Of a DNA stretch of 64,000 bases, positions 17,544-26,025 are shown piece by piece. A program made the position numbers and the translations under genes. Source of the DNA: Ruminococcus flavefaciens. Lineage in GTDB: Bacteria; Bacillota; Clostridia; Oscillospirales; Ruminococcaceae. The stretch spans positions 1 to 64,000 of the forward strand of contig JAMPIL010000004.1 in assembly GCA_023662725.1 (NCBI GenBank). The letters are read 5' to 3'. Under the pieces are notes generated by a model. The model was not told the origin of the DNA. It did not search any database and saw only the letters and a list, made by a program, of their open reading frames with translations. The first letter of the stretch is position 1. Each line of letters opens with the position of its first letter.

Positions 17544-18812
17544 ATGAAAAAAATTAATAGGTTTGCTGCTGCCGCTCTTGCATTTGCTATGGCGACAACT
17601 GCTGCCGGATGTTCAGCTCCCGGCGCTATAACAATCGGAAACGGAACAAAATATGCTCTTACAGTTGACGGATACGAAGTACCGGCAGGTATTTTTATTA
17701 ATAATGAAATAAATGCATACCGTACAGCTATGTATCAAATTGCAATGACCAATAACTCTATTCCAACATTCGAGGAAATGAAAAAGCTTCATATCGGTAC
17801 AATGGAGGCTGAGGATTGGATTCAGGAAGAGGCTACCGAAACCTGTAAAAGATTTGTCGCTATAGAAAAAGAGTTTGACAAGATCGGCGGACAGCTTACT
17901 CAAGAGGAAGAGGTCGAAATCACCAATTATATCAAATCTTTAGATAAAGAATTTACAGAGGAAAACGGTATCGGAGAGGAATCTCTTCTTATTGCACAGA
18001 GAAATACTTATAAGCAGAATTATCTTTTCAAGCATTATTATGGAATCGACAGCGAAAGAGGATGCTCAGAAGACGAACTGAAACAGTATTTTTCGGATAA
18101 TACCGCAAGAATAAAGTATATCGCTATTAAAACGACAGATGCTGATGGTGCTGCTCTTAGTGAAGATGAAAAAAGAGAGCTTGATAATATGATCGATGAT
18201 TATATAAAAGAGATCAATTCCGAGACTGATAATCAGGCTAAAATGCAAAAAGTTGACGAGGTAAAAGAAGAATATAACGAATATCTTGCCGCTCAGACAA
18301 CGCCTGCCGCAGAGGACGGTTCTGCAGCAACTACTACGACTACCACGACTACCACAACTTCAGCTTCTTCCGACAGTGATTCAACAACTACCACTACAAC
18401 AGTTGATCCTTATGCAAATGAAGTTACAGTAACAAAGTATACCACTACTGCTCCATCAGAGGACAGTGCGGTAACTACAACTCAGGCAGAAGAAACTGAA
18501 GCTCAGAAAGCTGAAAAAGCTCTTAATGAAAAAATCTTTGGTGATCTTCCAACTTATGAAGCCGTTAAGTATCAGTATGACGACGATACAATATACATCC
18601 TTATCAAGGGCGATATCACAGATCGTCTGACTGACGACGATCTATGGAGTGAAGAACAGGTACTCACTGTTCTTACACAACGTTACGGACAGGATTTCAT
18701 CGACTGGATCAAAAGTATAACTGAAAGTTATACAGTAGAAAAAAATAATTCAGCATACAAGAGATATGCTCCTTTTAAGCTTGATATTGAAGATGTTTCA
18801 CTGTTTGGTTAA
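17544..18812 (+). CDS. Secreted lipoprotein, SurA/PrsA-like without a clear PPIase domain
   Basis: The 422-residue protein has a lipoprotein signal peptide with lipobox TAAGC (Cys near 23). A helical region at about 35-205 resembles the N-terminal chaperone part of SurA/PrsA foldases (GYEVPAGIFINNEINAYRTA, KQYFSDNTARIKYIAIKT). A low-complexity Thr/Ser linker spans about 265-335 and a C-terminal acidic/aromatic segment follows. A recognisable parvulin domain is not obvious, so the linker may interrupt it or it may be a chaperone only. It should sit on the outer face of the membrane. GGAGG eight bases before ATG 17544 decides the start. Confidence 0.75.
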   Translation: MKKINRFAAAALAFAMATTAAGCSAPGAITIGNGTKYALTVDGYEVPAGIFINNEINAYRTAMYQIAMTNNSIPTFEEMKKLHIGTMEAEDWIQEEATETCKRFVAIEKEFDKIGGQLTQEEEVEITNYIKSLDKEFTEENGIGEESLLIAQRNTYKQNYLFKHYYGIDSERGCSEDELKQYFSDNTARIKYIAIKTTDADGAALSEDEKRELDNMIDDYIKEINSETDNQAKMQKVDEVKEEYNEYLAAQTTPAAEDGSAATTTTTTTTTTSASSDSDSTTTTTTVDPYANEVTVTKYTTTAPSEDSAVTTTQAEETEAQKAEKALNEKIFGDLPTYEAVKYQYDDDTIYILIKGDITDRLTDDDLWSEEQVLTVLTQRYGQDFIDWIKSITESYTVEKNNSAYKRYAPFKLDIEDVSLFG

Positions 18813-18817
18813 AAAAC

Positions 18818-18848
18818 AAGGACTGCTGCAAAAATTGCGGCAGTCCTT
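18818..18848. terminator. Bidirectional terminator
   Basis: A 14-bp stem (AAGGACTGC...GCAGTCCTT, one G-U pair) with flanking A- and T-runs, between the convergent lipoprotein and radical SAM genes. Confidence 0.85.
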
Positions 18849-18859
18849 TTAATTTTTAT

Positions 18860-19759
18860 TCAATCCAATCCTGAAAAATCAAAATCAGGAACATATTCTG
18901 TTGAAGCAGATGATTTTTCCTGTATAAATCCATTTAATCCAAGCTCGGCAGCATGGTCAACGACACTTCGATACTCCATTTTCGTTACCTTTCTCTTAAT
19001 TTCAGAGTATTTATCGCTTATAAAATCGAATGGAGTATACTGGTTCATAATGCTTACCAGAACTGAATCAGAGCTGGTGTTTTCTACTATCCAATCCATA
19101 ATTTTCATTGAATCATGACGTTGATTCGGAAGTATCAGGTGGCGTATAATCGTTCCGCGAATAAGACCGCAGTCAGAATTATATTGAAGTTTGCCAACCT
19201 GATCTATCATTTTAAGAATTGCCTTTGATGCAAATTGAAAATAGTCGGGAGCATGAGAGTAACGCTCAGATATTTCGGCTGAATAATATTTAATATCCGG
19301 CATATAGACTTCGATATAACCATTCAGCATATCAATTGTTTTCTCAAGCTCATATCCGCTGCTGTTGTAAATAACAGGAATATTCAGCTTATGTTTTACC
19401 AAATCAAGTGCGTTGATGATCTGTGGTACAAAATGAGTCGGAGTAACAAGCTCAATATTATCTGCACCTTTATCCTGCAAGGAAAGAAAAATATCCGAAA
19501 GCTTTTCTACGCTAATAATTTTTCCGGAGTATTCATTGCTGATAGAATTATTCTGACAGAAACAGCAATGGAGATTACATCCGGAGAAAAAGACAGTTCC
19601 GGCGCCGTTTTTATATGAAATGCAAGGTTCTTCCCATAAATGAAGGGAAGCTCTTGCAGCAGAGATTTCTGCTCCCATTCCGCATAATCCGATTGAATTA
19701 TACCTATCTGCTCCGCACATTCTCGGACAAAGACGGCAATTTGCTAAAAAATCGTCCAC
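18860..19759 (-). CDS. PflX-like radical SAM protein
   Basis: The 299-residue protein begins with a Cys-rich segment (CRLCPRMCGADR, GLCGMG). The radical SAM cluster motif CxxxCxxC follows in SGCNLHCCFCQN near residues 55-64, then ELVTPTHFVPQI and VIYNSSGYE. This is the layout of the PflX group (COG1313), annotated as putative pyruvate formate-lyase activating enzymes whose true substrate is uncertain. The extra N-terminal cysteines could hold a second cluster. No glycyl-radical enzyme is nearby, so activation of PFL is doubtful. Confidence 0.85.
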   Translation of the reverse strand: MDDFLANCRLCPRMCGADRYNSIGLCGMGAEISAARASLHLWEEPCISYKNGAGTVFFSGCNLHCCFCQNNSISNEYSGKIISVEKLSDIFLSLQDKGADNIELVTPTHFVPQIINALDLVKHKLNIPVIYNSSGYELEKTIDMLNGYIEVYMPDIKYYSAEISERYSHAPDYFQFASKAILKMIDQVGKLQYNSDCGLIRGTIIRHLILPNQRHDSMKIMDWIVENTSSDSVLVSIMNQYTPFDFISDKYSEIKRKVTKMEYRSVVDHAAELGLNGFIQEKSSASTEYVPDFDFSGLD

Positions 19760-19830
19760 TGAAAATCCTCCTATTATCAGATATTTATATTATAGTATTA
19801 TTTTACCTCACTGTCAAGATGAAAAATTTC

Positions 19831-19859
19831 TTGACAAAATCTAAAAATGAGATTATAAT
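19831..19859 (+). promoter_or_regulatory. Consensus promoter of the sortase operon
   Basis: TTGACA (19831-19836), a 17-base spacer and TATAAT (19854-19859), 49 bases before the first gene. Both boxes are perfect consensus. Confidence 0.75.
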
Positions 19860-19908
19860 ATAAAGTGTATAATTATATTCATACGAAATAAAATCGGAGG
19901 AATTATAT

Positions 19909-20769
19909 ATGATAAAAAAAATATTGATAACTGCCTTATGTTCAGTTGCGGCTGTATTCGGTGCAGCGGCATATTCGCTTAACGCAAATGCTACAACTGT
20001 TGAGGACGTTATGGCAGAAGCCCGTTATTGGGGATATCCTGAAAGTACGATTCAAGATGCTTATAATTACTACCTTCAAAGTCCTGAATCATATCATGAA
20101 GAAGAATTTGATATGGCGATAAAATATCTTAGAGATGCAGGAAAAAATTTAGTAACAACAAATGCGCAGCAGCACGATAAGATTGTTGGGACGACTACGA
20201 CCACTACAACAACATCTGATGCATCGCAAACAAATAATTCCGGAAGCACTTCCACAAAACCTAATAACGAAAACAATGATACTCCGGCTTCGTCAAACAT
20301 GATTACTTTGACCATGCCGGACGGAACAAAATTTGACCGCATAAGCAAAGATGACTTCATCAAGCTAAGCTACGATGAAAAAATGGCATATATTAGTTTA
20401 TTTACTCCCAATCAGCAGCAGGTTATTATTGATAATCTTTCTCCGGAGGAGCGCAGAAGTATTCTTAAACAGCTTCCGGTCGATCAAAAGGTTGACGTTG
20501 TAAATGGCCTTTCAGACGCCATGAAAACAATGGGTTTAAATATTTCTATTGAGGAAGTCAGCGATGATTCTCTTGAGCTTTCTATGAGAAATGAAAGCGG
20601 AGAACTTGTAAGTGTTTCAAATGCCGTTACTCTTGTTGAAGAAACAGGTTACGACAGAAGAAAAATTTTTGCTGTCGCCGGAGCATTATTCGCAGTTTCT
20701 GCTATAGGCTTGTATATTTTAATACACCAAACGTTTAACCGCAAAGAAATCGGGGAGGAAAATGAATAA
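19909..20769 (+). CDS. Surface protein, probable partner or substrate of the adjacent sortase
   Basis: The 286-residue protein has a signal peptide (about 1-28), a small helical domain (30-85), a Thr/Ser/Asn-rich linker (about 94-130) and a second domain (131-240; LSPEERRSILKQLPVDQKVDVVNGL). It ends in VEETG (243-247), a charged YDRRK stretch, a membrane segment (253-272) and a tail containing NRKE. The order motif, hydrophobic segment, charged tail resembles an LPxTG sorting signal with a degenerate motif. Its stop overlaps the sortase start by eight bases. A GGAGG site precedes the ATG. If not cleaved it would simply be a single-pass membrane protein. Confidence 0.75.
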   Translation: MIKKILITALCSVAAVFGAAAYSLNANATTVEDVMAEARYWGYPESTIQDAYNYYLQSPESYHEEEFDMAIKYLRDAGKNLVTTNAQQHDKIVGTTTTTTTTSDASQTNNSGSTSTKPNNENNDTPASSNMITLTMPDGTKFDRISKDDFIKLSYDEKMAYISLFTPNQQQVIIDNLSPEERRSILKQLPVDQKVDVVNGLSDAMKTMGLNISIEEVSDDSLELSMRNESGELVSVSNAVTLVEETGYDRRKIFAVAGALFAVSAIGLYILIHQTFNRKEIGEENE

Positions 20770-21460
20770 CACTAAAAAAAATACAGGAAACAATATCCTT
20801 ATATATGCCGTTACACCGTTGATTGTTCTGGCATTTTGTATTGGAATAATTATGATCGCTCTTATAAAGCCGTCTGATAAGTTGAAAGTTTATAAAAATC
20901 TTATTTTCATGGATGATTTAAAAATGGATCCGGATGATACCAATATTGGACTTATAATCAAGGATAACGAAATTACAGAAGATTATTCCGGTAAAACCTA
21001 TGAAACGGGAGAGTTAATCCGTCCTGTGTACGGTGAGATGTATGCTATAATGAAAAGTGATGCTCTCGAACTTGACGTTCCAGTATACTGGGGCAGCGAT
21101 GTTGAGCTTTTTGAAAGAGGAGCTTGTCAGGCATCCAGTTCTGCCGTTATAGGAGACAATGGAAACACAGTCATCAGCGCTCATGTTGATACTTTCTTTT
21201 CAGATCTGGAGAAACTTAGAGAAGGGGACAGTATCACTCTTTTAACCAATTATGGTGAATTCACGTATACTGTTAAAGAACTTATTTCTTTTAAGAGCAG
21301 CAATAATAAATACGTTAATCCCTCTCAAAATGAGGACAAGCTCACGCTTTATACCTGTAAAAAAGATATTCTTGGGGCATCTGATGAACGTATCGGAGTT
21401 ATCTGCGAACTTGCAGAAAGAAAATTTTATAAAGTTTCAGAGGAGGGGAATGTAAATTGA
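20762..21460 (+). CDS. Sortase family transpeptidase
   Basis: The 232-residue protein has an N-terminal membrane anchor (about 13-35) and a sortase barrel with the catalytic triad: His141 in VISAHVDTFF, Cys199 in LTLYTC and Arg210 in DERIGVIC. The TLxTC type cysteine motif is shared by class C, D and E sortases; assignment to a class needs a tree. It cleaves sorting signals and links proteins to the wall or to each other. It lies in a tight three-gene operon with overlapping ends, so it probably serves the upstream surface protein. Confidence 0.9.
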   Translation: MNNTKKNTGNNILIYAVTPLIVLAFCIGIIMIALIKPSDKLKVYKNLIFMDDLKMDPDDTNIGLIIKDNEITEDYSGKTYETGELIRPVYGEMYAIMKSDALELDVPVYWGSDVELFERGACQASSSAVIGDNGNTVISAHVDTFFSDLEKLREGDSITLLTNYGEFTYTVKELISFKSSNNKYVNPSQNEDKLTLYTCKKDILGASDERIGVICELAERKFYKVSEEGNVN

Positions 21461-22377
21461 AAAAAGTTGCGACATATCTTCCTTCGTTAATGCTTTCAAT
21501 TATTCTGGTTTTATGTTTTATAGCAAGTATAACTGTAATAATTGTAGATATAAATATTACGGAAAATAGTGCAGTTGCACTTACTGAAAAGAAAGAACTC
21601 GCTTCAAAATCAATGTCTCAGATAGAAAAAGGTTTTAAAGAAAAATCAGGTTCAACCGGAATTCCGGCATCTGTTTATACAGATGCAATAGATGATGAAT
21701 ATATTAAAGAGGTTATTGAAATTTATATCACCCACACTTTTAAATTATTTACTGCACCAGAATTAGGAAGCGGATATGATCCAATAGTTCCTAACAGCAA
21801 ACTTGAATCTTCCATAGACGCATTTTTTAATGAACAAGCTGAAAAAAATAGCTATGAAAAAGATGAAGTATTTATGAAAAAGCTGGAAGCAACGAAAAAT
21901 AATGCCTATAAAATAATCGGAAACAACTGCGATGTTTATAAATTATCATCTTTATACAACCATGGCGCTATGCCGAAAATTTCAAAGCTTTATAAAATGC
22001 GTCCGCTTCTCACTTTTGCTTCAACCGGAGCTGTTGTTCTTCTGATTCTGTTTTTATTAGCAATAAATCGTAAGGACAAGAAAGTATTTCTGTACTGGAC
22101 GGGCATTTCCGCTATTATTTCCGGTGTTATCGGAACTGTTCCGAGCGCTTATCTGCTTGCAACAAAATATTTTAATGCATTTTCAATCAAACAACCTCAG
22201 GTTTTCGCTGCCTACACCGGAGCGATGTATAAAATCACAGAAGCATTCATGGCGGCAAGCATTGCGTTAATAGTTGTTGGAATTTCATTTATCGTTCTTT
22301 ACGCAGTATTCTGTAGTAAAAATAAAATTACCGAGCAGAAAATAGAAGTTATTAATAATTCCGAATCTGATAAATAA
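21457..22377 (+). CDS. Membrane protein of the sortase operon, function unknown
   Basis: The 306-residue protein starts at TTG 21457, overlapping the sortase TGA by two bases, with AGGAGGGG at 21441. It has an N-terminal membrane segment (about 7-32) and an outside domain of about 150 residues rich in Lys and Glu. Three C-terminal membrane segments (about 187-208, 213-235 and 262-290) and a charged tail follow. I do not recognise a family. Conserved coupling with the sortase suggests a role in the same surface pathway, perhaps anchoring or regulating it. Confidence 0.75.
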   Translation: MKKVATYLPSLMLSIILVLCFIASITVIIVDINITENSAVALTEKKELASKSMSQIEKGFKEKSGSTGIPASVYTDAIDDEYIKEVIEIYITHTFKLFTAPELGSGYDPIVPNSKLESSIDAFFNEQAEKNSYEKDEVFMKKLEATKNNAYKIIGNNCDVYKLSSLYNHGAMPKISKLYKMRPLLTFASTGAVVLLILFLLAINRKDKKVFLYWTGISAIISGVIGTVPSAYLLATKYFNAFSIKQPQVFAAYTGAMYKITEAFMAASIALIVVGISFIVLYAVFCSKNKITEQKIEVINNSESDK

Positions 22378-22380
22378 ACG

Positions 22381-22417
22381 AAAGCTCTTAGTTTTGAAAA
22401 TGAACTAAGAGCTTTTT
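22381..22417. terminator. Bidirectional terminator
   Basis: Perfect 13-bp arms AAAGCTCTTAGTT / AACTAAGAGCTTT with T- and A-runs, between the sortase operon and the convergent CmpB-like gene. Confidence 0.88.
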
Positions 22418-22420
22418 GTA

Positions 22421-23260
22421 TCATTTTTTATTTTCATGTCGTTCATTGATTTCTTCTTTTAAATCGAGAAGATATTGTTTCAGTGTTTTTTCATTATCAA
22501 ATTTGAGCTTTGGGAAGGACTTTTCAATTCGTCTGATATTAAAACTGTGTTTTTCAATTTGATTTTTATATTTTTCACGAAGTTCTTCAGTTTTTTTATG
22601 CAGTTCATTACGTCTTTCATCAAGTGCATCTTTACGGATTTTGATTTCCTCGACAGTATCAAATATCTTTTCACCTGTTTTGTCGGAGATCTTACGCATT
22701 TCTGCTGAAATCCCTTCCAGAACACGAACCTTCTTTTTGAAATTAATAATTGCTAGAACTGTGAAAATCATATCCGAAACAAAGCATAGCATTATAACAG
22801 AAATAACTATAAGTCCCAAAGTATGAGGAATTTTGCTGACGAAAACCGCTATCAGCGGATGAATCAATCTTACAACAATCAGACATGCCACTCCCCATAG
22901 CAAAGAAAATTTAAGACAAATGTATCCGTGAAGATTAAACTTTTCCTGAGAATAATCCCACCATTTCATGTTAAAGATCTTTTCCAGAATGAATCCGGTA
23001 AAAAATTCAAGAAGCGAAGTGAGAATCATTGAGCCAAGATAAAGAATAATAAGATTATTTTTAATCGGCTCAAGCATTCCTACAACAATAACTACTCCAA
23101 ACCCATAAATCGGACAATACGGACCATTCAGGAATCCCCTGTTAATAAATTTTCCGTGTTCAACAGCTTGATAAACGACTTCGAGACTCCATCCAAAGAA
23201 TGCATAAATTATGAAATATGAAATAATATTATAAAAATTCAGGTAATCTATTGGAAACAC
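22421..23260 (-). CDS. CmpB-like putative ABC-transporter type IV membrane protein
   Basis: The 279-residue protein starts at GTG. Five or so membrane segments fill residues 10-170, with the family motif YAFFGWSLEVVYQAVEHGKFINRGFLNGPYCPIYGFG near 18-53 and WWDYSQEKFNLHGYICLKFSLLWG near 100. A long charged coiled coil follows (about 185-279). This matches the CmpB family (Pfam ABC_trans_CmpB), whose function is unproven. It starts three bases after the LUD-domain gene, so the two are an operon. Confidence 0.82.
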   Translation of the reverse strand: MFPIDYLNFYNIISYFIIYAFFGWSLEVVYQAVEHGKFINRGFLNGPYCPIYGFGVVIVVGMLEPIKNNLIILYLGSMILTSLLEFFTGFILEKIFNMKWWDYSQEKFNLHGYICLKFSLLWGVACLIVVRLIHPLIAVFVSKIPHTLGLIVISVIMLCFVSDMIFTVLAIINFKKKVRVLEGISAEMRKISDKTGEKIFDTVEEIKIRKDALDERRNELHKKTEELREKYKNQIEKHSFNIRRIEKSFPKLKFDNEKTLKQYLLDLKEEINERHENKK

Positions 23261-23263
23261 CCC

Positions 23264-23935
23264 TTAATATCCAAGCTCTTCGCCAACAATAATTACTTTT
23301 ATGCGTCCTTTATGACGCTGTTGAGCTGAAATAAGATAATTGCAGCAGATTCTGCCGTCTCCGGAACATCCGTCATATATTTGTCGGTCATTTTTAAGAA
23401 GAGAGACGCATTCGCCGTTTTCCTTACAGTAAGTTGGACAATTCAGTCTCACACAGTTAGGAGGAGCGGCTTCGGTTTTTACACGAAGCTCCGCTTCTTT
23501 AAGGTCACGGACAATTTTATTATATCCGGCAATAATAATTACCGATTCAGGACCAAAAGCGATTGCAGCAATTCTGTTGCTGTTTCCGTCAACATTGTAA
23601 AGAACGCCGTCCTCAGTGATAGCGTTAGTGCTTGATATATAAACATCTGCCGAAAAAGCCTGCCTGTAAATTTTCTTTACCTCCTCGGGCGAATTTGCCT
23701 TAGAACGGTCGAGATATGTATATTCAGGAGAGCTGATAAGTTCATTAATACCGCATTCAGCCATTGAAACAGTTCCGCCGTGAGTTATAACGTCGCCTTC
23801 TTTTAAAAGCGATTTAACGATTTCCGGGACATCATTTTTGGTTTCGGCGTAATAGAACTCCATATTATTTTTCCTGATTTTCTCGCCGATCTTGTCTATC
23901 TTCTTTTTAAGAAGTATTTTTTTATTTTCATTCAT
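23264..23935 (-). CDS. LUD-domain protein (LutC/YkgG-like)
   Basis: The 223-residue protein carries the LUD fold signatures GDVITHGGTVSMAECGI, DVYISSTNAITEDGVLYNVDG and AFGPESVIIIAGYNKIV. It ends with a Cys-rich segment (NCVRLNCPTYCKENGECVS, CSGDGRICCNY) that may bind an iron-sulfur cluster. LUD proteins include subunits of LutABC lactate oxidation, but LutA and LutB are absent here. Stand-alone members with this Cys tail are common in Clostridia and their role is unknown. A leader hairpin and HPF gene lie upstream. Confidence 0.87.
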   Translation of the reverse strand: MNENKKILLKKKIDKIGEKIRKNNMEFYYAETKNDVPEIVKSLLKEGDVITHGGTVSMAECGINELISSPEYTYLDRSKANSPEEVKKIYRQAFSADVYISSTNAITEDGVLYNVDGNSNRIAAIAFGPESVIIIAGYNKIVRDLKEAELRVKTEAAPPNCVRLNCPTYCKENGECVSLLKNDRQIYDGCSGDGRICCNYLISAQQRHKGRIKVIIVGEELGY

Positions 23936-23956
23936 GATAAACAGTCCTTTCTAAAT

Positions 23957-23981
23957 AAAAGCGGGACATATACAGTCCCGC
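23957..23981 (-). terminator. Terminator after the HPF gene
   Basis: Minus-strand arms GCGGGAC / GTCCCGC with a seven-base loop followed by TTTTATTT. Confidence 0.8.
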
Positions 23982-23999
23982 AGAATTGATTGAATTTTA

Positions 24000-24527
24000 T
24001 TAGTCGTTATCAGGCTCAAGAACAGCATAATTGCCGTCCTCACGCTTATAAACGACATTTGTTTCACCTGTTTCGGCATTAGAGAACATAAAGAATTTAT
24101 GTCCAAGCATATTCATCTGCAAAATAGCTTCTTCAACGTGCATCGGACGCATTTTGAACTTTTTATGCTTGATTACCTCATAATCAGATACATCAGAAAC
24201 AGGCTCGGCAAAAGACTCCTTAAAGGCTGTATCTTTGAGTTTTTTCTCAATACGAGTTTTGTTTTTACGAATCTGTCTGATAATCTTATCTATAGCGTCA
24301 TCAAGAGCGACCATTTTATCTTCAGCGCTGCGTTCAGCACGATAGATCATGCTATTATACTTAACTGTAAGTTCAAGTTCGATCTGATTTTTGAATTCTT
24401 TGATAACAATTTTGGCCTCAGCCTCTTCGCCGAAGAATTTTCCAAGTCTTGAGTCAATTCTCGAAACTGCGTGTTCTGAAAAATTTTGTGGAATCTGCAT
24501 TTTTTTTGCTGTGATAGTTGTTTTCAT
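24000..24527 (-). CDS. hpf: Long-form ribosome hibernation promoting factor
   Basis: The 175-residue protein has an N-terminal S30AE domain (about 1-100; VSRIDSRLGKFFGEEAEAKIVIKE, AVALDDAIDKIIRQIRKNK) and a C-terminal dimerisation domain (about 120-175; VIKHKKFKMRPMHVEEAILQMNMLGHKFFMF). The long form joins two 70S ribosomes into inactive 100S dimers in stationary phase. AGGAGGA precedes the ATG. Confidence 0.95.
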   Translation of the reverse strand: MKTTITAKKMQIPQNFSEHAVSRIDSRLGKFFGEEAEAKIVIKEFKNQIELELTVKYNSMIYRAERSAEDKMVALDDAIDKIIRQIRKNKTRIEKKLKDTAFKESFAEPVSDVSDYEVIKHKKFKMRPMHVEEAILQMNMLGHKFFMFSNAETGETNVVYKREDGNYAVLEPDND

Positions 24528-24666
24528 AGATTGTCCTCCTTAGGCTTTGAAAAACAAAGCATAAACTTCATGTTTATATTATACCATAGATTTCCGATTT
24601 ATACAAGCCTTTTTGTGAAGTTTGTGGATAATGTATAATCTGACAAACTTTATTTGTTAATTTTAA

Positions 24667-26025
24667 CTAATCACGACTTAAAGCGTCTAACATAACCTGA
24701 GCAATGTTTTCAGTTTTAAGCGATGTACTATTTTTATCCTCGATAAGAATACAGAAAGCCACAGGAAAGTCAGGATCGTCTACAAATCCTACAAGAAGGG
24801 AATTTTCCGTGTTTCCCTCATTAACCTGAGCAGTACCGCTTTTTACGCCGAGCTTATATCCGGTTATCAGATTTGCATAGTGATTTTCTCCGTTAGTGAG
24901 AAGAATTTGTTTAACCGTTTCAGCCGTATCGTCAGAAAAAAGTCTGTCGCTGAACTGCGTTTTAGCGTCATCGTTTATTTTTCCGTAAACATCAGTCGTG
25001 TGGTCTATCAGATGAGGAATAGTCATTTCTCCTGACTCGTTGGCAATTGCGCTCTGCCACATCATAAGCTGGATAGGACTGACAAGCGTATCGCCTTGAC
25101 CAATGCATCCCCACTGAGTTTTGAATTCATAAGGATCATTTAAAGTTGTGGAAGCCTTCTGACAACGTATTCCGTCAATATCGAAATATTCCTCTTCATC
25201 GTCATTAACAGCATATCCAAGCTTTTCATAAACTTTTTTTACCTGACTAAGCGGAAGGTCTTCATCCTCGATAAGCTGGGCGAAGAACGGATTACAGCTA
25301 TTTTCAACTGCTTGCTGAATATTCTGTGTTCCGTGACCGTAAGCGTTATGACAATCAATATTATTTCCGCCTTTATTCATATAGGTTCCGCTACATGAGA
25401 AACTTTTTGAGAACAGAGTATCTGCTCCCATTATTTCCAATGCCGCAATGACTGTGGAAACCTTTTGTGTTGAACCCGGAACAGTTCCATAAAGCGTCTT
25501 TGATATAAGCGTACCCGACTTAAAATCTGAAATATTTTCATATCCTTTTGTAACATCAAGTGACGGCAGGCTAGTACAAATGAGAATTTCTCCTGTTTTG
25601 TAATTATATGCAACAGCGCATCCGTCCTGATTTCCAAACGCATTGTAAACGGCACGGTTGGCCTTATGATTGAGAGTAGTGTAAATTGCTGCCTTGCCGC
25701 CTTCTCTTACAAGTCCGGCTGAAAAGCTGTAATTGTTAAGTTTTTCGAGATTCTGAGCTACGAGTGTATTGGTCATTTGTCCCTTATCATCGCCAATAAG
25801 ATTACCGACATCTATAAAATAATTGTCCTCGTATGCTCCGTTGCCCGAACCGTCAAAAAGCACATCCCCGTTTCTGTCATAAACCATTCCAAGCTCATGG
25901 CTGTCGGAATGCATCATGTAAAATGAAGCCTCACGCTGGATTTTTATTACAAGTGCGATCATTCCGACAACGAAAAATACGAGAAACAAACTTATTATTC
26001 CCTGACAACGTTTTATGCTTTTCAT
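24667..26025 (-). CDS. Penicillin-binding protein, PbpA-type transpeptidase
   Basis: The 452-residue class B-like PBP has one N-terminal membrane anchor (about 9-29), a short pedestal and a transpeptidase domain. The catalytic Ser is in STQK (near 181), SCN is near 239 and KSGTA is near 393. It cross-links peptidoglycan outside the membrane. Its start overlaps the FtsW-like gene by four bases, and an FHA gene precedes both. The FHA-FtsW-PbpA order is a recurrent unit in Actinobacteria and Clostridia. Length is shorter than classical PBP2, as usual for PbpA types. Confidence 0.92.
   Translation of the reverse strand: MKSIKRCQGIISLFLVFFVVGMIALVIKIQREASFYMMHSDSHELGMVYDRNGDVLFDGSGNGAYEDNYFIDVGNLIGDDKGQMTNTLVAQNLEKLNNYSFSAGLVREGGKAAIYTTLNHKANRAVYNAFGNQDGCAVAYNYKTGEILICTSLPSLDVTKGYENISDFKSGTLISKTLYGTVPGSTQKVSTVIAALEIMGADTLFSKSFSCSGTYMNKGGNNIDCHNAYGHGTQNIQQAVENSCNPFFAQLIEDEDLPLSQVKKVYEKLGYAVNDDEEEYFDIDGIRCQKASTTLNDPYEFKTQWGCIGQGDTLVSPIQLMMWQSAIANESGEMTIPHLIDHTTDVYGKINDDAKTQFSDRLFSDDTAETVKQILLTNGENHYANLITGYKLGVKSGTAQVNEGNTENSLLVGFVDDPDFPVAFCILIEDKNSTSLKTENIAQVMLDALSRD

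Noticed and set aside
18331-18412. Repeated ACTACTAC-like units that could suggest a short tandem array or CRISPR (also 20190-20215)
   Set aside because: They are in frame and encode Thr-rich linkers of secreted proteins; there are no unique spacers.
22421-23260. Calling the CmpB-like protein a working ABC transporter subunit
   Set aside because: No ATPase gene is adjacent and the family function is unproven; only the family name is given.
23264-23935. Calling the LUD protein LutC of a lactate-oxidation operon
   Set aside because: LutA and LutB are absent and the Cys-rich tail differs from LutC.
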